Part shown: one piece after another, positions 50,972 through 60,089 of the stretch | How the letters are laid out: each line of letters begins with the position of its first letter | How positions within the stretch are numbered: position 1 is the first letter of the stretch | Source: Sphingomonas jatrophae | GTDB taxonomy: Bacteria > Pseudomonadota > Alphaproteobacteria > Sphingomonadales > Sphingomonadaceae | DNA length: 64,000 bases | Reading direction: 5' to 3' | NCBI RefSeq assembly: GCF_900113315.1 | Contig: NZ_FOZG01000003.1 | Coordinates: 248,001 to 312,000, forward strand | Program-made: the position numbers and the translations under genes | Notes under the pieces: model-generated | The model's database searches: none | What the model was told of the DNA's origin: nothing | The model's input: the letters and a program-made list of their open reading frames with translations, nothing else

Positions 50972-52593
50972 GCCGGCATCGCCCAGCGCTGCCTGGCGTC
51001 CTCGGTCAGCACGCCCTTGGCGACCTTGCCGCCCGACGAGCGCGGCAGTTCCTCCATCAGCACGAGCCGCTCGGGAAACCATTCGCGCGAGACCCCGCGT
51101 GCGCTCAGGTGCTGCGTGATCGCATCCAGCGTCAGTGCGTGGTTGGGCCGCGGCGTGACGTAGATGCAGACGCGCTCGCCGAACACCGGATCGGGCGCGG
51201 GCACCGCGGCACACAGCGCGACCGCGGGATGCGTGGCCACCTCCGCCTCGATGGCGGGCGCCGACAGGTTCTTGCCACCACGGATGATGAATTCGGACGT
51301 GCGGCCGACGACGCGGAGATAATCGTCCGCATCCACCTCGACGATGTCGCCCATCAGCATCCAGCCATCGGCGGTGAAGAGCTGGGCGTTCGCCGCGTCA
51401 TCGTCCCAATAGCCGAGGCACGTCGCCGGACCGCGGCAGGCGGGCTGGCCGCGGCCCTGCACGTCGTCCCCCGTCACGGGATCGAACAGCCGCACTTCCA
51501 TCTCGGGAATGAGGCGTCCTGCGGTTGTCAGGCGCCGCTCGCGCGTGTCGTCAGCCGTCGTGCGGCTGAGTGCGCCGGTTTCGTTCGAGCCGTAGAATTG
51601 CAGCACGGCGGCGCCCGTCACCTCCTCGAACTCGGCCGCGCGGCGATAAGGCACCGCCTCGCCGCCGGTGAACATGGCGCGCAAAGACGAAAGGTCGCGC
51701 GGGCGTTCGGCCTGTTCGTTCAGCAGCATGATGAACTGCGTCGACACGCAGCACAGCACGGTCACGCGCTCCCGCTCGATCAGGTCAAGCGCAGTGCCGG
51801 CATCGAATTTCGGCAACACCACGGTGGGGCAGCCGAGCACGGCGGGCGAAAAGTGCGAGGTCCACAGGCCGAAGCCGAACGGCATCGGAACGGCCCCCAT
51901 GAACACTTCGTCCGCACCCAGCCGGCCTGCCTCGGCAGCGAGCCTGTGGAAGTAGAACCAGCGGTTCTGCGTGTGCATCACGCACTTGGGCATGCCGGTG
52001 GTGCCCGAGGTGGAGTTGATAAGGAACAGCGCGTCAGGGTCGCCGGCCGGCAGCGCCGGGTGCGCAGGCGGCGGCGCATCGCACCAGGCCGGGTCCGCGA
52101 TCAGGTCCGGCACGGCGAGCACGCTCTCCACAGGCGCGCCGTCCGCACGGAGGGCGACGAGCAGCTCGTCCAGCGCGCGCTCGCGCATCCGCTCGTGCGC
52201 AATGAGCAGGGTGGCGCCCGTCCGTTTGAGCAGGTGGGCAATTTCGGCCAGGCCGGCGCGCGCACCGATGCCGACCGCGACCGTTCCTGCCCGCTCGACC
52301 CCGAGCAGCGCGGCATGGACGGCGGGACCGTCCGGCAGCAGCACCGCCACGCGTGCGCCATGCGGCAGACCGTGCGCGGCGATAAGGCCGGCGATCCGCG
52401 CGGCGGCGCGATCATATTGCCGCCAGCTATAGCGACCGTCAGGGGTGATCCATGCGGGCGCATCGGGCCTGTCGGCAGCGAGCGCAGCGACATGATCGGA
52501 GAGCGTGCGGTCACCCCACCAGCCCGCCGCCCGATAGCGGACCGCGGCGTCGGGGTCGGCGCGCAGGCTGCGTGCGGTATCGTGCGCGTTCAT
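50968..52593 (-). CDS. Acyl-CoA synthetase (class I adenylate-forming)
   Basis: A 541-residue AMP-forming CoA ligase. Motifs: LINSTSGTTGMPKCVMH, QFYGSNETGALS, GWMLMGDIVEVDADDYLRVV, EFIIRGGKNLSAP and C-terminal PRSSGGKVAKGVL with the catalytic lysine. The N-terminal ATG at 52593 is preferred to an upstream extension. It is the first gene of the nine-gene operon ending with the KshA-like oxygenase and overlaps the crotonase gene by four bases. It probably activates the carboxylated side chain or ring fragment. Confidence 0.93.
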   Translation of the reverse strand: MNAHDTARSLRADPDAAVRYRAAGWWGDRTLSDHVAALAADRPDAPAWITPDGRYSWRQYDRAAARIAGLIAAHGLPHGARVAVLLPDGPAVHAALLGVERAGTVAVGIGARAGLAEIAHLLKRTGATLLIAHERMRERALDELLVALRADGAPVESVLAVPDLIADPAWCDAPPPAHPALPAGDPDALFLINSTSGTTGMPKCVMHTQNRWFYFHRLAAEAGRLGADEVFMGAVPMPFGFGLWTSHFSPAVLGCPTVVLPKFDAGTALDLIERERVTVLCCVSTQFIMLLNEQAERPRDLSSLRAMFTGGEAVPYRRAAEFEEVTGAAVLQFYGSNETGALSRTTADDTRERRLTTAGRLIPEMEVRLFDPVTGDDVQGRGQPACRGPATCLGYWDDDAANAQLFTADGWMLMGDIVEVDADDYLRVVGRTSEFIIRGGKNLSAPAIEAEVATHPAVALCAAVPAPDPVFGERVCIYVTPRPNHALTLDAITQHLSARGVSREWFPERLVLMEELPRSSGGKVAKGVLTEDARQRWAMPA

Positions 52594-52840
52594 CGCTTCG
52601 CTTCCGCGACGCACCGGTCGCTCAGCGTCGCCGTCCGATTTCGCCGATACGATATACGCATTTCGCTCCCCCACCCGGCTTTCATCATTGTAATCTTGGC
52701 GGGCGCGTCAACCGCTCGACTGATAGAGAGGCAGGAGGTCAGCTTTGCCGTACCGGCATCGCTCGGCACCGCGCAGATGCACGAACGCGGCGCCGCCCGG
52801 ATGGGGCGACGCCGCGCAGTACGAACCGCGAGACCGTCCC
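52594..52840. promoter_or_regulatory. Intergenic region with probable operon promoter
   Basis: These 247 bases lie between the amidohydrolase gene and the CoA-ligase operon. On the minus strand TTGACG (52712-52707) and TACAAT (52693-52688) occur, but only 13 bases apart, too close for an ordinary promoter. CGATACGATATACG near 52650 is partly palindromic. No gene seen. Confidence 0.4.
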
Positions 52841-53989
52841 TCAGGCGGCGACGAGCTTCGGCTGGGTCGGCACGATCGTCTCTGCCGCGACCGGAAACTT
52901 GTAGAGCTTCTCGGCATTGCCGTGGAGGATCGCAGACTTGACCGGCGCAGGCACGCCCGACATCGAGGCCTGAATCGTCCGCCAGCTATAGGGATAGTCG
53001 GCGCTGATGTGCGGATAGTCGGTCGACCACAGCACCCGCTCGGGGTTCATGTAGTTGAGATTGTTGAGCCCGAAGCTGTCGGTCATGTAACCGAAGTAGA
53101 AGTGCTCGTCGATATATTCGGACGGCAGCCGCTTCAGCCCGAACTGGTTGACTTTCTCGAGCCGCTGGTAATTGTTGTCGATCTGCTCCTTGACGTAAGG
53201 CACCCAGCCGAAATCGACCTCCGCAAAGGCGACCTTCAGATTAGGGAAGCGATCAAACACGCCGTTGAAGATGAATTCGATGCAGCGGTTCGGCGCATCG
53301 AAGAAGCGGCCATAGCCCGGCAGCTTCGCCTTGTGCGGGCTCGGCTTGTAGATGCCGAGCGCGACGTGGATGTTGAAGCTGACGTCCCGCTCGTGGATTG
53401 CGGCCCAGACATAGTCATGCTCGTCGGTCATCACCGTCGTGCCGGTGGGATAGGCCTGCGCCATGACCGCACGCATGCCGGGGCGGCCGAGCACGCGATC
53501 CATCTCCTTGACGGCCGCCTTCACGCCGCCACGGTTCGGCAGGAAGACGAGGCCGCAGAACCGGCTGGGATCGTAAGCGACGTATTCGGAAACCCAATCG
53601 TTGTAAGCCTGGACGAGCGCGAGGTGGAACTCCTCGTCCTCGACCAGCGCCATCGCCGCCTGCAATGACGGCGTCGGGTACATGACTTCAGCGGTGACGC
53701 CGTCGCGATCCTGCTCCTTGAGGCGCTCGGCCGGGTCCCAGCCGCCCATGCGCATGTCGTCGAAGCGCATCCACGCCTTCATCTGCTCGGGCTCGAGACC
53801 GGCACAGGCGTTCCAGCCGAAGTTGCGGGGGCCCTCTAGGCCCTCGAAGATCCAGCCATCGCCTTCGGGGAAGCTTTCCATCCGGGGCGCGCGATCCTTG
53901 AACTTCTGCGGAACGCGCTTGAGGAACAGGTCGCCCGGTTCGTTGAAGTGACTGTCGGCAGAAATGAGGCGGGAATTCCCCAGAGGCAT
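52841..53989 (-). CDS. Amidohydrolase family 2 (TIM-barrel metal-dependent hydrolase/decarboxylase)
   Basis: A 382-residue ACMSD-like amidohydrolase. The N-terminal motif ISADSHFNEP supplies a first metal ligand, FNIHVALG a barrel histidine, and LWSTDYPHISADYPYSW the conserved late aspartate. Proteins of this group hydrolyse lactones or C-C bonds or decarboxylate. The start ATG 53989 has AGGAG upstream. Its promoter carries the same operator as the 99-aa/LysR operon. It precedes the CoA-ligase/retro-aldolase operon on the same strand. Confidence 0.9.
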   Translation of the reverse strand: MPLGNSRLISADSHFNEPGDLFLKRVPQKFKDRAPRMESFPEGDGWIFEGLEGPRNFGWNACAGLEPEQMKAWMRFDDMRMGGWDPAERLKEQDRDGVTAEVMYPTPSLQAAMALVEDEEFHLALVQAYNDWVSEYVAYDPSRFCGLVFLPNRGGVKAAVKEMDRVLGRPGMRAVMAQAYPTGTTVMTDEHDYVWAAIHERDVSFNIHVALGIYKPSPHKAKLPGYGRFFDAPNRCIEFIFNGVFDRFPNLKVAFAEVDFGWVPYVKEQIDNNYQRLEKVNQFGLKRLPSEYIDEHFYFGYMTDSFGLNNLNYMNPERVLWSTDYPHISADYPYSWRTIQASMSGVPAPVKSAILHGNAEKLYKFPVAAETIVPTQPKLVAA

Positions 53990-54006
53990 GTCGGACTCCT
54001 AAGTCT

Positions 54007-54024
54007 CTATCTTTTACAGGATAG
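54007..54024. promoter_or_regulatory. Shared palindromic operator, copy B
   Basis: CTATCTTTTACAGGATAG, with CTATC...GATAG arms, overlaps the -10 of the amidohydrolase promoter. In reverse complement it differs by one base from the site at 37026-37043. Position suggests repression by a common regulator. Confidence 0.8.
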
Positions 54025-54045
54025 CGGTTCGGTCGGCGTGGTCAA
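54018..54045 (-). promoter_or_regulatory. Sigma-70-like promoter of the amidohydrolase gene
   Basis: On the minus strand TTGACC (54045-54040), a 16-base spacer and TATCCT (54023-54018). The geometry is identical to the promoter at 37037-37064. Confidence 0.75.
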
Positions 54046-54107
54046 TCGCACAACATGGGTTTCCGGCTGTGTTGACCGGAAAGCATGGGTGAGGGGCGCC
54101 TTCGGCA

Positions 54108-54836
54108 TTACCGCGCCAGCACGGCGCCACCATCCACCGTCCAGATCGCGCCGTTGACGTAGGAGGCGGCCGGACTCGCGAGGAAGTGGATGACGCGCGC
54201 AATCTCGTCCGTATCGCCGATACCTTCCGGCGCTTCGACCCCTGCAACGGCAATCGCCTCAGCGGTCGCGCCGGTCAGCATTGGGCCGGGCGCTACCGCG
54301 TTGACGCGGATGCCGAACTCGGTGAATTCGCGCGCCATCACCTGCGTCGCGGCGGCGAGGCCCGCTTTGGATGCCGCATAGGCGATCTTGCCCGCGCTCG
54401 GCCGGCTGCCCTGGATCGAACCGACGTTGACGATCGCACCGCCGCCCGCTCCGCGCATCGCCGCCGCCGCAAGCTGCGCCATCCTCACCGCGCCCTTGAG
54501 ATTGACATCCACCACCCGGTCCCACGCCTGTTCGGTGAGATCGAGCGTCGGGCAGGACGGAAACAGTCCGGCGGCGTTGACGAGAATGTCGGGCGCCTCG
54601 CCCCCGAGTGCGGCCTGAAACGCCGGCGCAATGTCCCAGCACGTGAGATCAAGCGGAAGGCTGGCGGCGCCAAGCTCAGCCGCAGCGGTGGCGAGCGCGT
54701 CCGTCATGCGATCAATCAGCAGCAGTCGGGCGCCAGCGGCCTTGAGGTGCGCCGCAGTACAACGGCCGATGCCGGATGCGGCACCGGTGACGACGGCAAG
54801 ACGGCCATCCAGCCGCAGCGCCTCCGCCGCCATCAT
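54108..54836 (-). CDS. SDR family oxidoreductase
   Basis: A 242-residue SDR. Motifs: LAVVTGAASGIGRCTAAHL, ILVNAAGLFPSCPTL (NAAG), the serine in NVGSIQGS and YAASKAG, with GAIWTVDGGAVL near the end. The start is uncertain: ATG 54836 or 54833, or GTG 54905, and no strong Shine-Dalgarno is visible. It is upstream of, and on the same strand as, the amidohydrolase, from which it is separated by the operator-bearing promoter. Confidence 0.87.
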   Translation of the reverse strand: MMAAEALRLDGRLAVVTGAASGIGRCTAAHLKAAGARLLLIDRMTDALATAAAELGAASLPLDLTCWDIAPAFQAALGGEAPDILVNAAGLFPSCPTLDLTEQAWDRVVDVNLKGAVRMAQLAAAAMRGAGGGAIVNVGSIQGSRPSAGKIAYAASKAGLAAATQVMAREFTEFGIRVNAVAPGPMLTGATAEAIAVAGVEAPEGIGDTDEIARVIHFLASPAASYVNGAIWTVDGGAVLAR

Positions 54837-55124
54837 TTGCCAGTTGGGTCCGGCCGTAACCGCGCCGCTCTTTCCGCTCCGCTCGTCATCCCGCCCTGGC
54901 TCCACCCTTCGCGTCAGGTGTGCCGGGCCGCACCCGGGCGAACAAATCGGATTCCGGTACAGCTGCCATCCTCAATCGGCATCGTCGCCCCCTTACCCTG
55001 ATCGCGCTTCGTCATCGCTGCTGTGCCGAAGGGGGATTGGACAGCGCGGGGCACGGGGGCATGTTCTCGCTCAAAGCCTCGCTCGGAGATGGTCTCGGCG
55101 AGGACTGTCGAGAGGATCGCCGTC
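54837..55124. promoter_or_regulatory. Divergent intergenic region
   Basis: Some 288 bases between the SDR (minus) and MFS (plus) genes. CCCCCTT near 54985 and AAGGGGG near 55029 could pair around a 40-base loop. No gene or clear promoter was recognised; small overlapping frames are shadows. Confidence 0.35.
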
Positions 55125-56354
55125 ATGGCAGCAGTCGCCGCAGTTCCTGCGATGGAGGAGCCGTCGACCAGCCCGGCGGTGGCATTGCCGCGGTGGCGAC
55201 GCTGGCTGATCATGTTCATCCTGCTGACGGGCGGGATCAAGACGACGCTCGCCTTCACCACCGTCGTGCCCGCCCTTCAGCTGATCGCCGCGCATTTTCG
55301 GGGCGAGGGTGACGGCATTCTCGGCGCGCAGTTCGTGGTGACGATGGCGCCGGTCGGCATGGCGACAGCCGGATTGGTGGCAGGATGGATCGTCAGCCGC
55401 GGTGGCCTCAGGCGGACGTTGTTCCTGTCGCTCACCGCCTGTTCGATCACCGGCCTGTCGCAGCTATGGATCAACAGCCTGCCCCTGCTGCTGGCGGACC
55501 GCTTCATTGTCGGCTGTGCCGTGGTGGTCAGCGATGTCGCGATGACCAGCATCCTTGCCGCGCAGTTCACCGGCAAGGCGCGCTCGCGCATCGTCGGCCT
55601 CAGGCAGGCCATCTCGTCGGCCGGCACCGTCTCGACGATGCTGGTCGCCGGCTATCTCGCGCAGAATTTCGGCTGGCGCGCGCCGTCGTGGATGTTCCTG
55701 GTGCCCGTCGTCATGCTGGTGCTGGCGCTGATCGCGTGGGACCGGCCCATCGTGCTGCCCAAGATGGTGCAGTCGAAGGAGCGTTTCTCCGTCGCGCAGC
55801 TCTGGCCGATCTATGTGCTGTCGCTGGCCATGTCGGTCGCGCACACCATGCCGTCGTTCCAGATGCCCTTCCTGCTGCGCGAGAATGGCGTGACGGACGC
55901 GGTGCTGGTGTCGCGCGTGCCGGCGCTCAGCGCCTTCATCTCGATCGCAGCGGCGGCGGGCTTCGGCTTCGTCTATGGCGCGATCGGGCGGTGGACGCTG
56001 ATCCTGGCGGCGAGCTTCATGGGAATCGGCTTCATCGGCGTCGGCTTTGCGCCGACCTACCAGACGATCCTGCTGTGCGTGATGATCGAGGGCGTGGGCG
56101 CCGGCTGGACGATCCCCTTCTTCTCCACCCGCCTGCTCGACCGGGTGACGCCGATGCAGCGCAGCCAGGCACTCGGCTTCCTGACGACGTCGCTGTTTCT
56201 CGGCCACTTCATCAATCCGATCCTCACCGCACCGCTGCGCATCTACTTCGGCATCCACAGCACCTTCGTCGTGGTCGGCTCGGCGCTGCTGGTCGGCGCG
56301 CTGCTCCTCGCGGCAGGGGCGATGGCCACACGGAACCGCGACACGATCATCTGA
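55125..56354 (+). CDS. MFS transporter
   Basis: A 409-residue major facilitator with about twelve hydrophobic segments. The first segment is WRRWLIMFILLTGGIKTTLAF; the loop motif VAGWIVSRGGLRRTLFL follows segment two; the second half starts LWPIYVLSLAMSVAHTMPSF. It resembles the MFS protein at 30154. Start ATG 55125 has AGAGGA upstream; longer in-frame starts lack family similarity. Probably imports or exports a pathway substrate. Ends in a strong hairpin terminator. Confidence 0.9.
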   Translation: MAAVAAVPAMEEPSTSPAVALPRWRRWLIMFILLTGGIKTTLAFTTVVPALQLIAAHFRGEGDGILGAQFVVTMAPVGMATAGLVAGWIVSRGGLRRTLFLSLTACSITGLSQLWINSLPLLLADRFIVGCAVVVSDVAMTSILAAQFTGKARSRIVGLRQAISSAGTVSTMLVAGYLAQNFGWRAPSWMFLVPVVMLVLALIAWDRPIVLPKMVQSKERFSVAQLWPIYVLSLAMSVAHTMPSFQMPFLLRENGVTDAVLVSRVPALSAFISIAAAAGFGFVYGAIGRWTLILAASFMGIGFIGVGFAPTYQTILLCVMIEGVGAGWTIPFFSTRLLDRVTPMQRSQALGFLTTSLFLGHFINPILTAPLRIYFGIHSTFVVVGSALLVGALLLAAGAMATRNRDTII

Positions 56355-56380
56355 CCGCGCGACCTGTCCAGCGCCGGTGC

Positions 56381-56414
56381 GAAACGGCCGTCGGGGAGAC
56401 CCGGCGGCCGTTTC
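56381..56414 (+). terminator. Terminator hairpin with GNRA tetraloop after MFS
   Basis: GAAACGGCCG pairs with CGGCCGTTTC (10 bp), then a T-G wobble and CGGG/CCCG close a GAGA tetraloop, giving a near-perfect 15-bp stem. It lies 27 bases after the MFS stop. Its apical part is identical to that of the terminator at 56531-56558. Confidence 0.8.
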
Positions 56415-56525
56415 CGCATTGGGGGTTATGGGTGCAGAAGGAGGTGGTGGATGCCCTCTGCCGGCATCGGCCGCGCTGCGCTGAAGATCCGGAGAGCTGG
56501 GCAGCAATGAGCTGCACCAGGCAGC

Positions 56526-56558
56526 AAAAAGCCGCCGCCGGGTCTCCCCGACGGCGGC
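56526..56558 (-). terminator. Rho-independent terminator of the TonB receptor
   Basis: On the minus strand GCCGCCG, T, CGGG, GAGA, CCCG, G, CGGCGGC, then TTTTT. Stem at 56531-56558 and T run at 56530-56526. It is 40 bases past the receptor stop codon. Confidence 0.85.
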
Positions 56559-56597
56559 GCGAGCCTTGCAGTGCGGAGCGCCCGGGTGGGGCGCGGC

Positions 56598-58949
56598 TCA
56601 GAAGGCAGCGGTGATGCGCAGGCCGTAATTGCGCGGCCGGTTGAACGATGCCGTCGCCAGCGTCCCGAAGTCGGTGGCGAAGGTGATGAAGCGGTTGTTG
56701 GTGAGGTTCGCGCCGTAGACCTGTGCGGACAGGTTGACGCCGTTACCGACCGGGATTTCGGACAGGATCACCCGGGCGCTGAGATCCTTTTCCTTGCCGG
56801 TGCGCAGGTTCTGCAGCGTCGGCGACAGGAAGTCGATGACGGCAAGCCGGGCGTTGCTCTTGGTCTGATAGTCGCCGCGGATGGTCAGCACGCCGATCGG
56901 CGTCTCGCCCGTCTTGTACTGGATGCCGACGTGCGTCGTCCATTTGGAGAGATAGGGAAAATGCGCGGTGGAGGCGACGTTGGTCGGCACGCCGCCCTGG
57001 ATCAGAATATATTCCTTATACTTCGGATCGACATAGCCGACATTGCCGTCGATCTGGATATGATCGCCGAGCAGAGCCGTGCCCTCGACCTCGAAGCCGC
57101 GATACTTGGCCTTGCCGGCATTGACGACGAAGTTGGTCAAGGTCGTGCTGTTATATTGGTTTACCTGAAGATCGTCATAGTCGATCTGGTAGACGTTGGC
57201 GTTGAGCCGCAGATGGCGATCGAACAGGTCGCTCTTGAAGCCCGCCTCGTAGGTGATCGCTTCTTCGGGATCATAAGCAGGCGAGCCGGGGGAGACCGCG
57301 TTGAAGCCGCCGGCCCGGAAACTGGAGGCGATGCGGGCGTAAGCGAGGATGCCGTCGCCGAACTTATAGCTGGCGGTGCCACTATAGCCGAAATTGTTAT
57401 ACTTGTCGGCAATCGCCTGATTGGTGCGGGTCGTCGTGGTCGTGGTCTGGACGATGCCCGTCGTCAGCGACTTCTTGTCCTGAGTGTAACGCGCGCCGAG
57501 CGTGATCTCGAGCCGCTCGTCGAGCGCCTGCGGCTTGTACGCGACCTGCCCGAAGGCGGCATAGGATTTGGTCGACTGATCGTAGATGACCGTGCGGTTG
57601 ACGCGGACGAAATTGGCACCGACCACCGAACCCAGGATGGTGGTGACGTTTTCGTGCACCTTCTCGTCCCAGTAATAGAGGCCGCCGACATAGCTGAAGT
57701 CGCCGACATCGCCGATGAACTGTAGTTCCTGGCTGAACTGGCGCTGGCGACCCGGGTTGGTCGGGGTCGAATGGACGCTGACCGGCTCGATCGTGTTGCC
57801 CGGGATCGCCGGATTGAGCACGCGGCCAAGGATGTAGCTACCGCCGAGCTGACCGACGAGCGTTTCGTGCAGCCGCGAATAGGCGCTGATCGACTTGATC
57901 TGGAACGTGTCCGACGCCTCGTAGGTCAGCGTCAGCGTGTCGCCGTAATTCTCGATATCCGCATTTCCCGGCACGCGCGGATCGCGGTAGGACAGATCCA
58001 GCGGGCGCGTGCCGATGACGAGCGGGGGGCCGGACGGGTTCGCCGCCGCCGAATTGCGATAGGCGGTGACCGCGGCGGGCGTGCCGCCGACGATCTGCCA
58101 GGCGGTGAAGGACGTGTTCTTGCCATAGCGCGCACGATTGTCGATGGTCAGGTCGCCCACCTCGCCAATCAGGCCGAAACCCAGGCTGATATCCTTCTGG
58201 TTGCCGCCCCAGTCGGATTTCTGGAAACCCGGCGTGCGCACCCAGCCGTCGCGATTGTGGACCTGCCCGGCAAACTTGGCACGCCAGCTCGATCCGCCGA
58301 TGCTGCCTGTCTGCACAACGGCCGACAGGATCGACTCGTCGTTGGTGCCGTAGCCGAACTGCACGCGCACCGATGGGTCGCGACTAGGCGTGGTCGTGCT
58401 GAGCAGGATCGCGCCGCCCACTGTATTGCGACCGAACAGCGTTCCCTGCGGCCCGCGCAGCACCTCGACCCGCTCGATATCCGGCAGATCGAGCGAGTTG
58501 CCCTGCGGCCGCGGCGTGTAGGCGCCGTCGATGTAGATGCCGACGGAAGGCTCCGAATAGAGCGTCGTCGCGATCGTGCCGATGCCGCGGATGAACACCA
58601 CTGGCGCATTGGCGCTGCCCGACGCCTGCGTGACCTTGAGGCTGGGCGCGAGTTGCGCGATGCCCGACAGGCGCGCGACGGCAAGCTGCTCGATCTGCCC
58701 GCCGGAAATGGCGGTGACGGGCAGCGGCGCGGATTGCGCGCTTTCCTGCCGGCGCCGCGCAGTGACGACGATGTCCTCAAGGCCGGTCGCCGCCCGCTCG
58801 GGGCCGCTGGCCGTGTCCGCAACCTCGGCGCTGGCGACCTGTGCCGCGGCAGGCGTGGCAATCAGGCCGACGGCAAGCGCCAAAGCTGAAGCGCCACCCG
58901 CGCAAGACACGCGCCACGTTTTCGCACGATCGGATAGACGTCCAGCCAT
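56598..58949 (-). CDS. TonB-dependent outer-membrane receptor
   Basis: A 783-residue outer-membrane receptor. Residues to about 37 form a signal peptide (SALALAVGLIATPAAAQ). The plug begins at LEDIVVTARRRQESAQSAPL, contains VEVLRGPQGTLFGRNTVGG, and the barrel ends in aromatic LRITAAF. Start ATG 58949 has GGGGGGAA upstream. It is divergent from a cytochrome c/IorAB block and convergent with the MFS transporter. It likely imports a hydrophobic pathway substrate or a siderophore-like compound. Confidence 0.95.
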   Translation of the reverse strand: MAGRLSDRAKTWRVSCAGGASALALAVGLIATPAAAQVASAEVADTASGPERAATGLEDIVVTARRRQESAQSAPLPVTAISGGQIEQLAVARLSGIAQLAPSLKVTQASGSANAPVVFIRGIGTIATTLYSEPSVGIYIDGAYTPRPQGNSLDLPDIERVEVLRGPQGTLFGRNTVGGAILLSTTTPSRDPSVRVQFGYGTNDESILSAVVQTGSIGGSSWRAKFAGQVHNRDGWVRTPGFQKSDWGGNQKDISLGFGLIGEVGDLTIDNRARYGKNTSFTAWQIVGGTPAAVTAYRNSAAANPSGPPLVIGTRPLDLSYRDPRVPGNADIENYGDTLTLTYEASDTFQIKSISAYSRLHETLVGQLGGSYILGRVLNPAIPGNTIEPVSVHSTPTNPGRQRQFSQELQFIGDVGDFSYVGGLYYWDEKVHENVTTILGSVVGANFVRVNRTVIYDQSTKSYAAFGQVAYKPQALDERLEITLGARYTQDKKSLTTGIVQTTTTTTRTNQAIADKYNNFGYSGTASYKFGDGILAYARIASSFRAGGFNAVSPGSPAYDPEEAITYEAGFKSDLFDRHLRLNANVYQIDYDDLQVNQYNSTTLTNFVVNAGKAKYRGFEVEGTALLGDHIQIDGNVGYVDPKYKEYILIQGGVPTNVASTAHFPYLSKWTTHVGIQYKTGETPIGVLTIRGDYQTKSNARLAVIDFLSPTLQNLRTGKEKDLSARVILSEIPVGNGVNLSAQVYGANLTNNRFITFATDFGTLATASFNRPRNYGLRITAAF

Positions 58950-59224
58950 ATTCCCCCCTCCTTGCGCCTGCATTGATCGAGGTCGCGTTAGATCACCGAG
59001 GATGGTTAGCTTGCGCTGCAATCCCCGTCAGTCCGTGATTGCGTAAATATCCGTGCCGATGTGGCAGACCAGCCTTCGCGTTTCAGCATCGGCGCGCACG
59101 CAGCGCTCATGTTAGTCGATCGGCCAGGCGGGAGGAGAGGCGCGTGGACGACCCAGCGACGAAGACGGCACCTCGGATGACGCCGCGGTACGGCCGATGA
59201 AGGACTTTGGCGAGAAGGTCCATC
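58950..59224. promoter_or_regulatory. Divergent intergenic region
   Basis: These 275 bases separate the TonB receptor (minus) and the cytochrome c (plus). They should hold both promoters. GTTAG occurs twice around 58988-59012 as a short direct repeat. No gene, no clear operator and no confident promoter was recognised. Confidence 0.35.
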
Positions 59225-59620
59225 ATGACGGCTGAGCGGCTGCTTGCGGGTGCGCTGCTGATCGCGGTGCTGATCGCCGGCACGGCGGCTTCTGCGCTTC
59301 CGCCGGGCGATGCCGCGGCAGGCGCGCGCGCCTTTGCCGCTTGCGCCGCCTGCCACGCCCGGATCGCGGGCGCGCCGCAGCGGAACGGACCTGCCCTCGT
59401 GGCGGTGATCGGCAAGCGCGCTGGCGCGGTCGATCCCGGCTACGCGGCTTATTCGCCGGCCCTGAAGAGCGCTAAGCTGACCTGGACCGCCGAGACGCTC
59501 GATGCCTGGCTGGCGCGCCCCGCCAAGTTCGTGCCGGGCAACCGCATGGCCTATCCCGGCATGCCCGATCCGGTCGCACGCGCGAACCTCATCGCCTTTC
59601 TCACCACGCCGCCCAAATAG
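59225..59620 (+). CDS. Class I cytochrome c
   Basis: A 131-residue periplasmic mono-heme cytochrome. The signal peptide covers about residues 1-28 ([19 protein letters not shown]). The heme attachment motif is CAACH, and the sixth ligand is probably a methionine in [16 protein letters not shown] precedes ATG 59225. It lies 13 bases before IorA, and probably takes electrons from the IorAB molybdenum hydroxylase. Confidence 0.92.
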   Translation: MTAERLLAGALLIAVLIAGTAASALPPGDAAAGARAFAACAACHARIAGAPQRNGPALVAVIGKRAGAVDPGYAAYSPALKSAKLTWTAETLDAWLARPAKFVPGNRMAYPGMPDPVARANLIAFLTTPPK

Positions 59621-59633
59621 TCGGGGACCGATC

Positions 59634-60089
59634 ATGGCGCTTACCTTCCAGATCAACGGCAAGGCGCATCAGGTCGATGCCGATCCGGACACGCCTTTGC
59701 TGTGGATCCTGCGCGATCATGTCGGGCTGACGGGCACCAAGTTCGGCTGCGGCATCGCCCAGTGCGGTGCCTGCACGGTACATCTCGACGGCGCGGCGGC
59801 GCGCTCCTGCCAGGTGCGTGCGGGGGATGCCGCCGGTGCGGCGATCACCACGATCGAAGGGCTGTCGCCCGACCGCTCGCACCCGCTCCAGATGGCGTGG
59901 ATCGAGAACAATGTGCCCCAGTGCGGCTACTGCCAGAGCGGCATGATCATGGCCGCTGCCGCGCTGCTGAAGGCGACGCCCAAGCCCAGCGACGAAGACA
60001 TCGCCACCTACGTCGACAATATCTGCCGGTGCGGCACCTACAACCGCATCCGCTCGGCGATCCAAAAGGCTGCGGGCATGGTCGCATGA
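59634..60089 (+). CDS. iorA: Isoquinoline 1-oxidoreductase-type [2Fe-2S] subunit
   Basis: A 151-residue iron-sulfur subunit of a molybdenum hydroxylase. The plant-type [2Fe-2S] cluster is bound by [16 protein letters not shown] and a later cysteine; the second cluster by [10 protein letters not shown] and [10 protein letters not shown]. It transfers electrons from the molybdenum site. It carries no signal peptide, so in the exported enzyme it would travel with the Tat-dependent large subunit. Its stop overlaps the large-subunit start by four bases (ATGA). Confidence 0.93.
   Translation: MALTFQINGKAHQVDADPDTPLLWILRDHVGLTGTKFGCGIAQCGACTVHLDGAAARSCQVRAGDAAGAAITTIEGLSPDRSHPLQMAWIENNVPQCGYCQSGMIMAAAALLKATPKPSDEDIATYVDNICRCGTYNRIRSAIQKAAGMVA

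Noticed and set aside
44415-52593. Definite steroid degradation operon
   Set aside because: The KshA-like, Ltp2-like and DUF35 features are suggestive, but no ring-opening genes are present, so the substrate is left open.
52688-52712. TTGACG...TACAAT as the promoter of the CoA-ligase operon
   Set aside because: The 13-base spacer is too short for a sigma-70 promoter.
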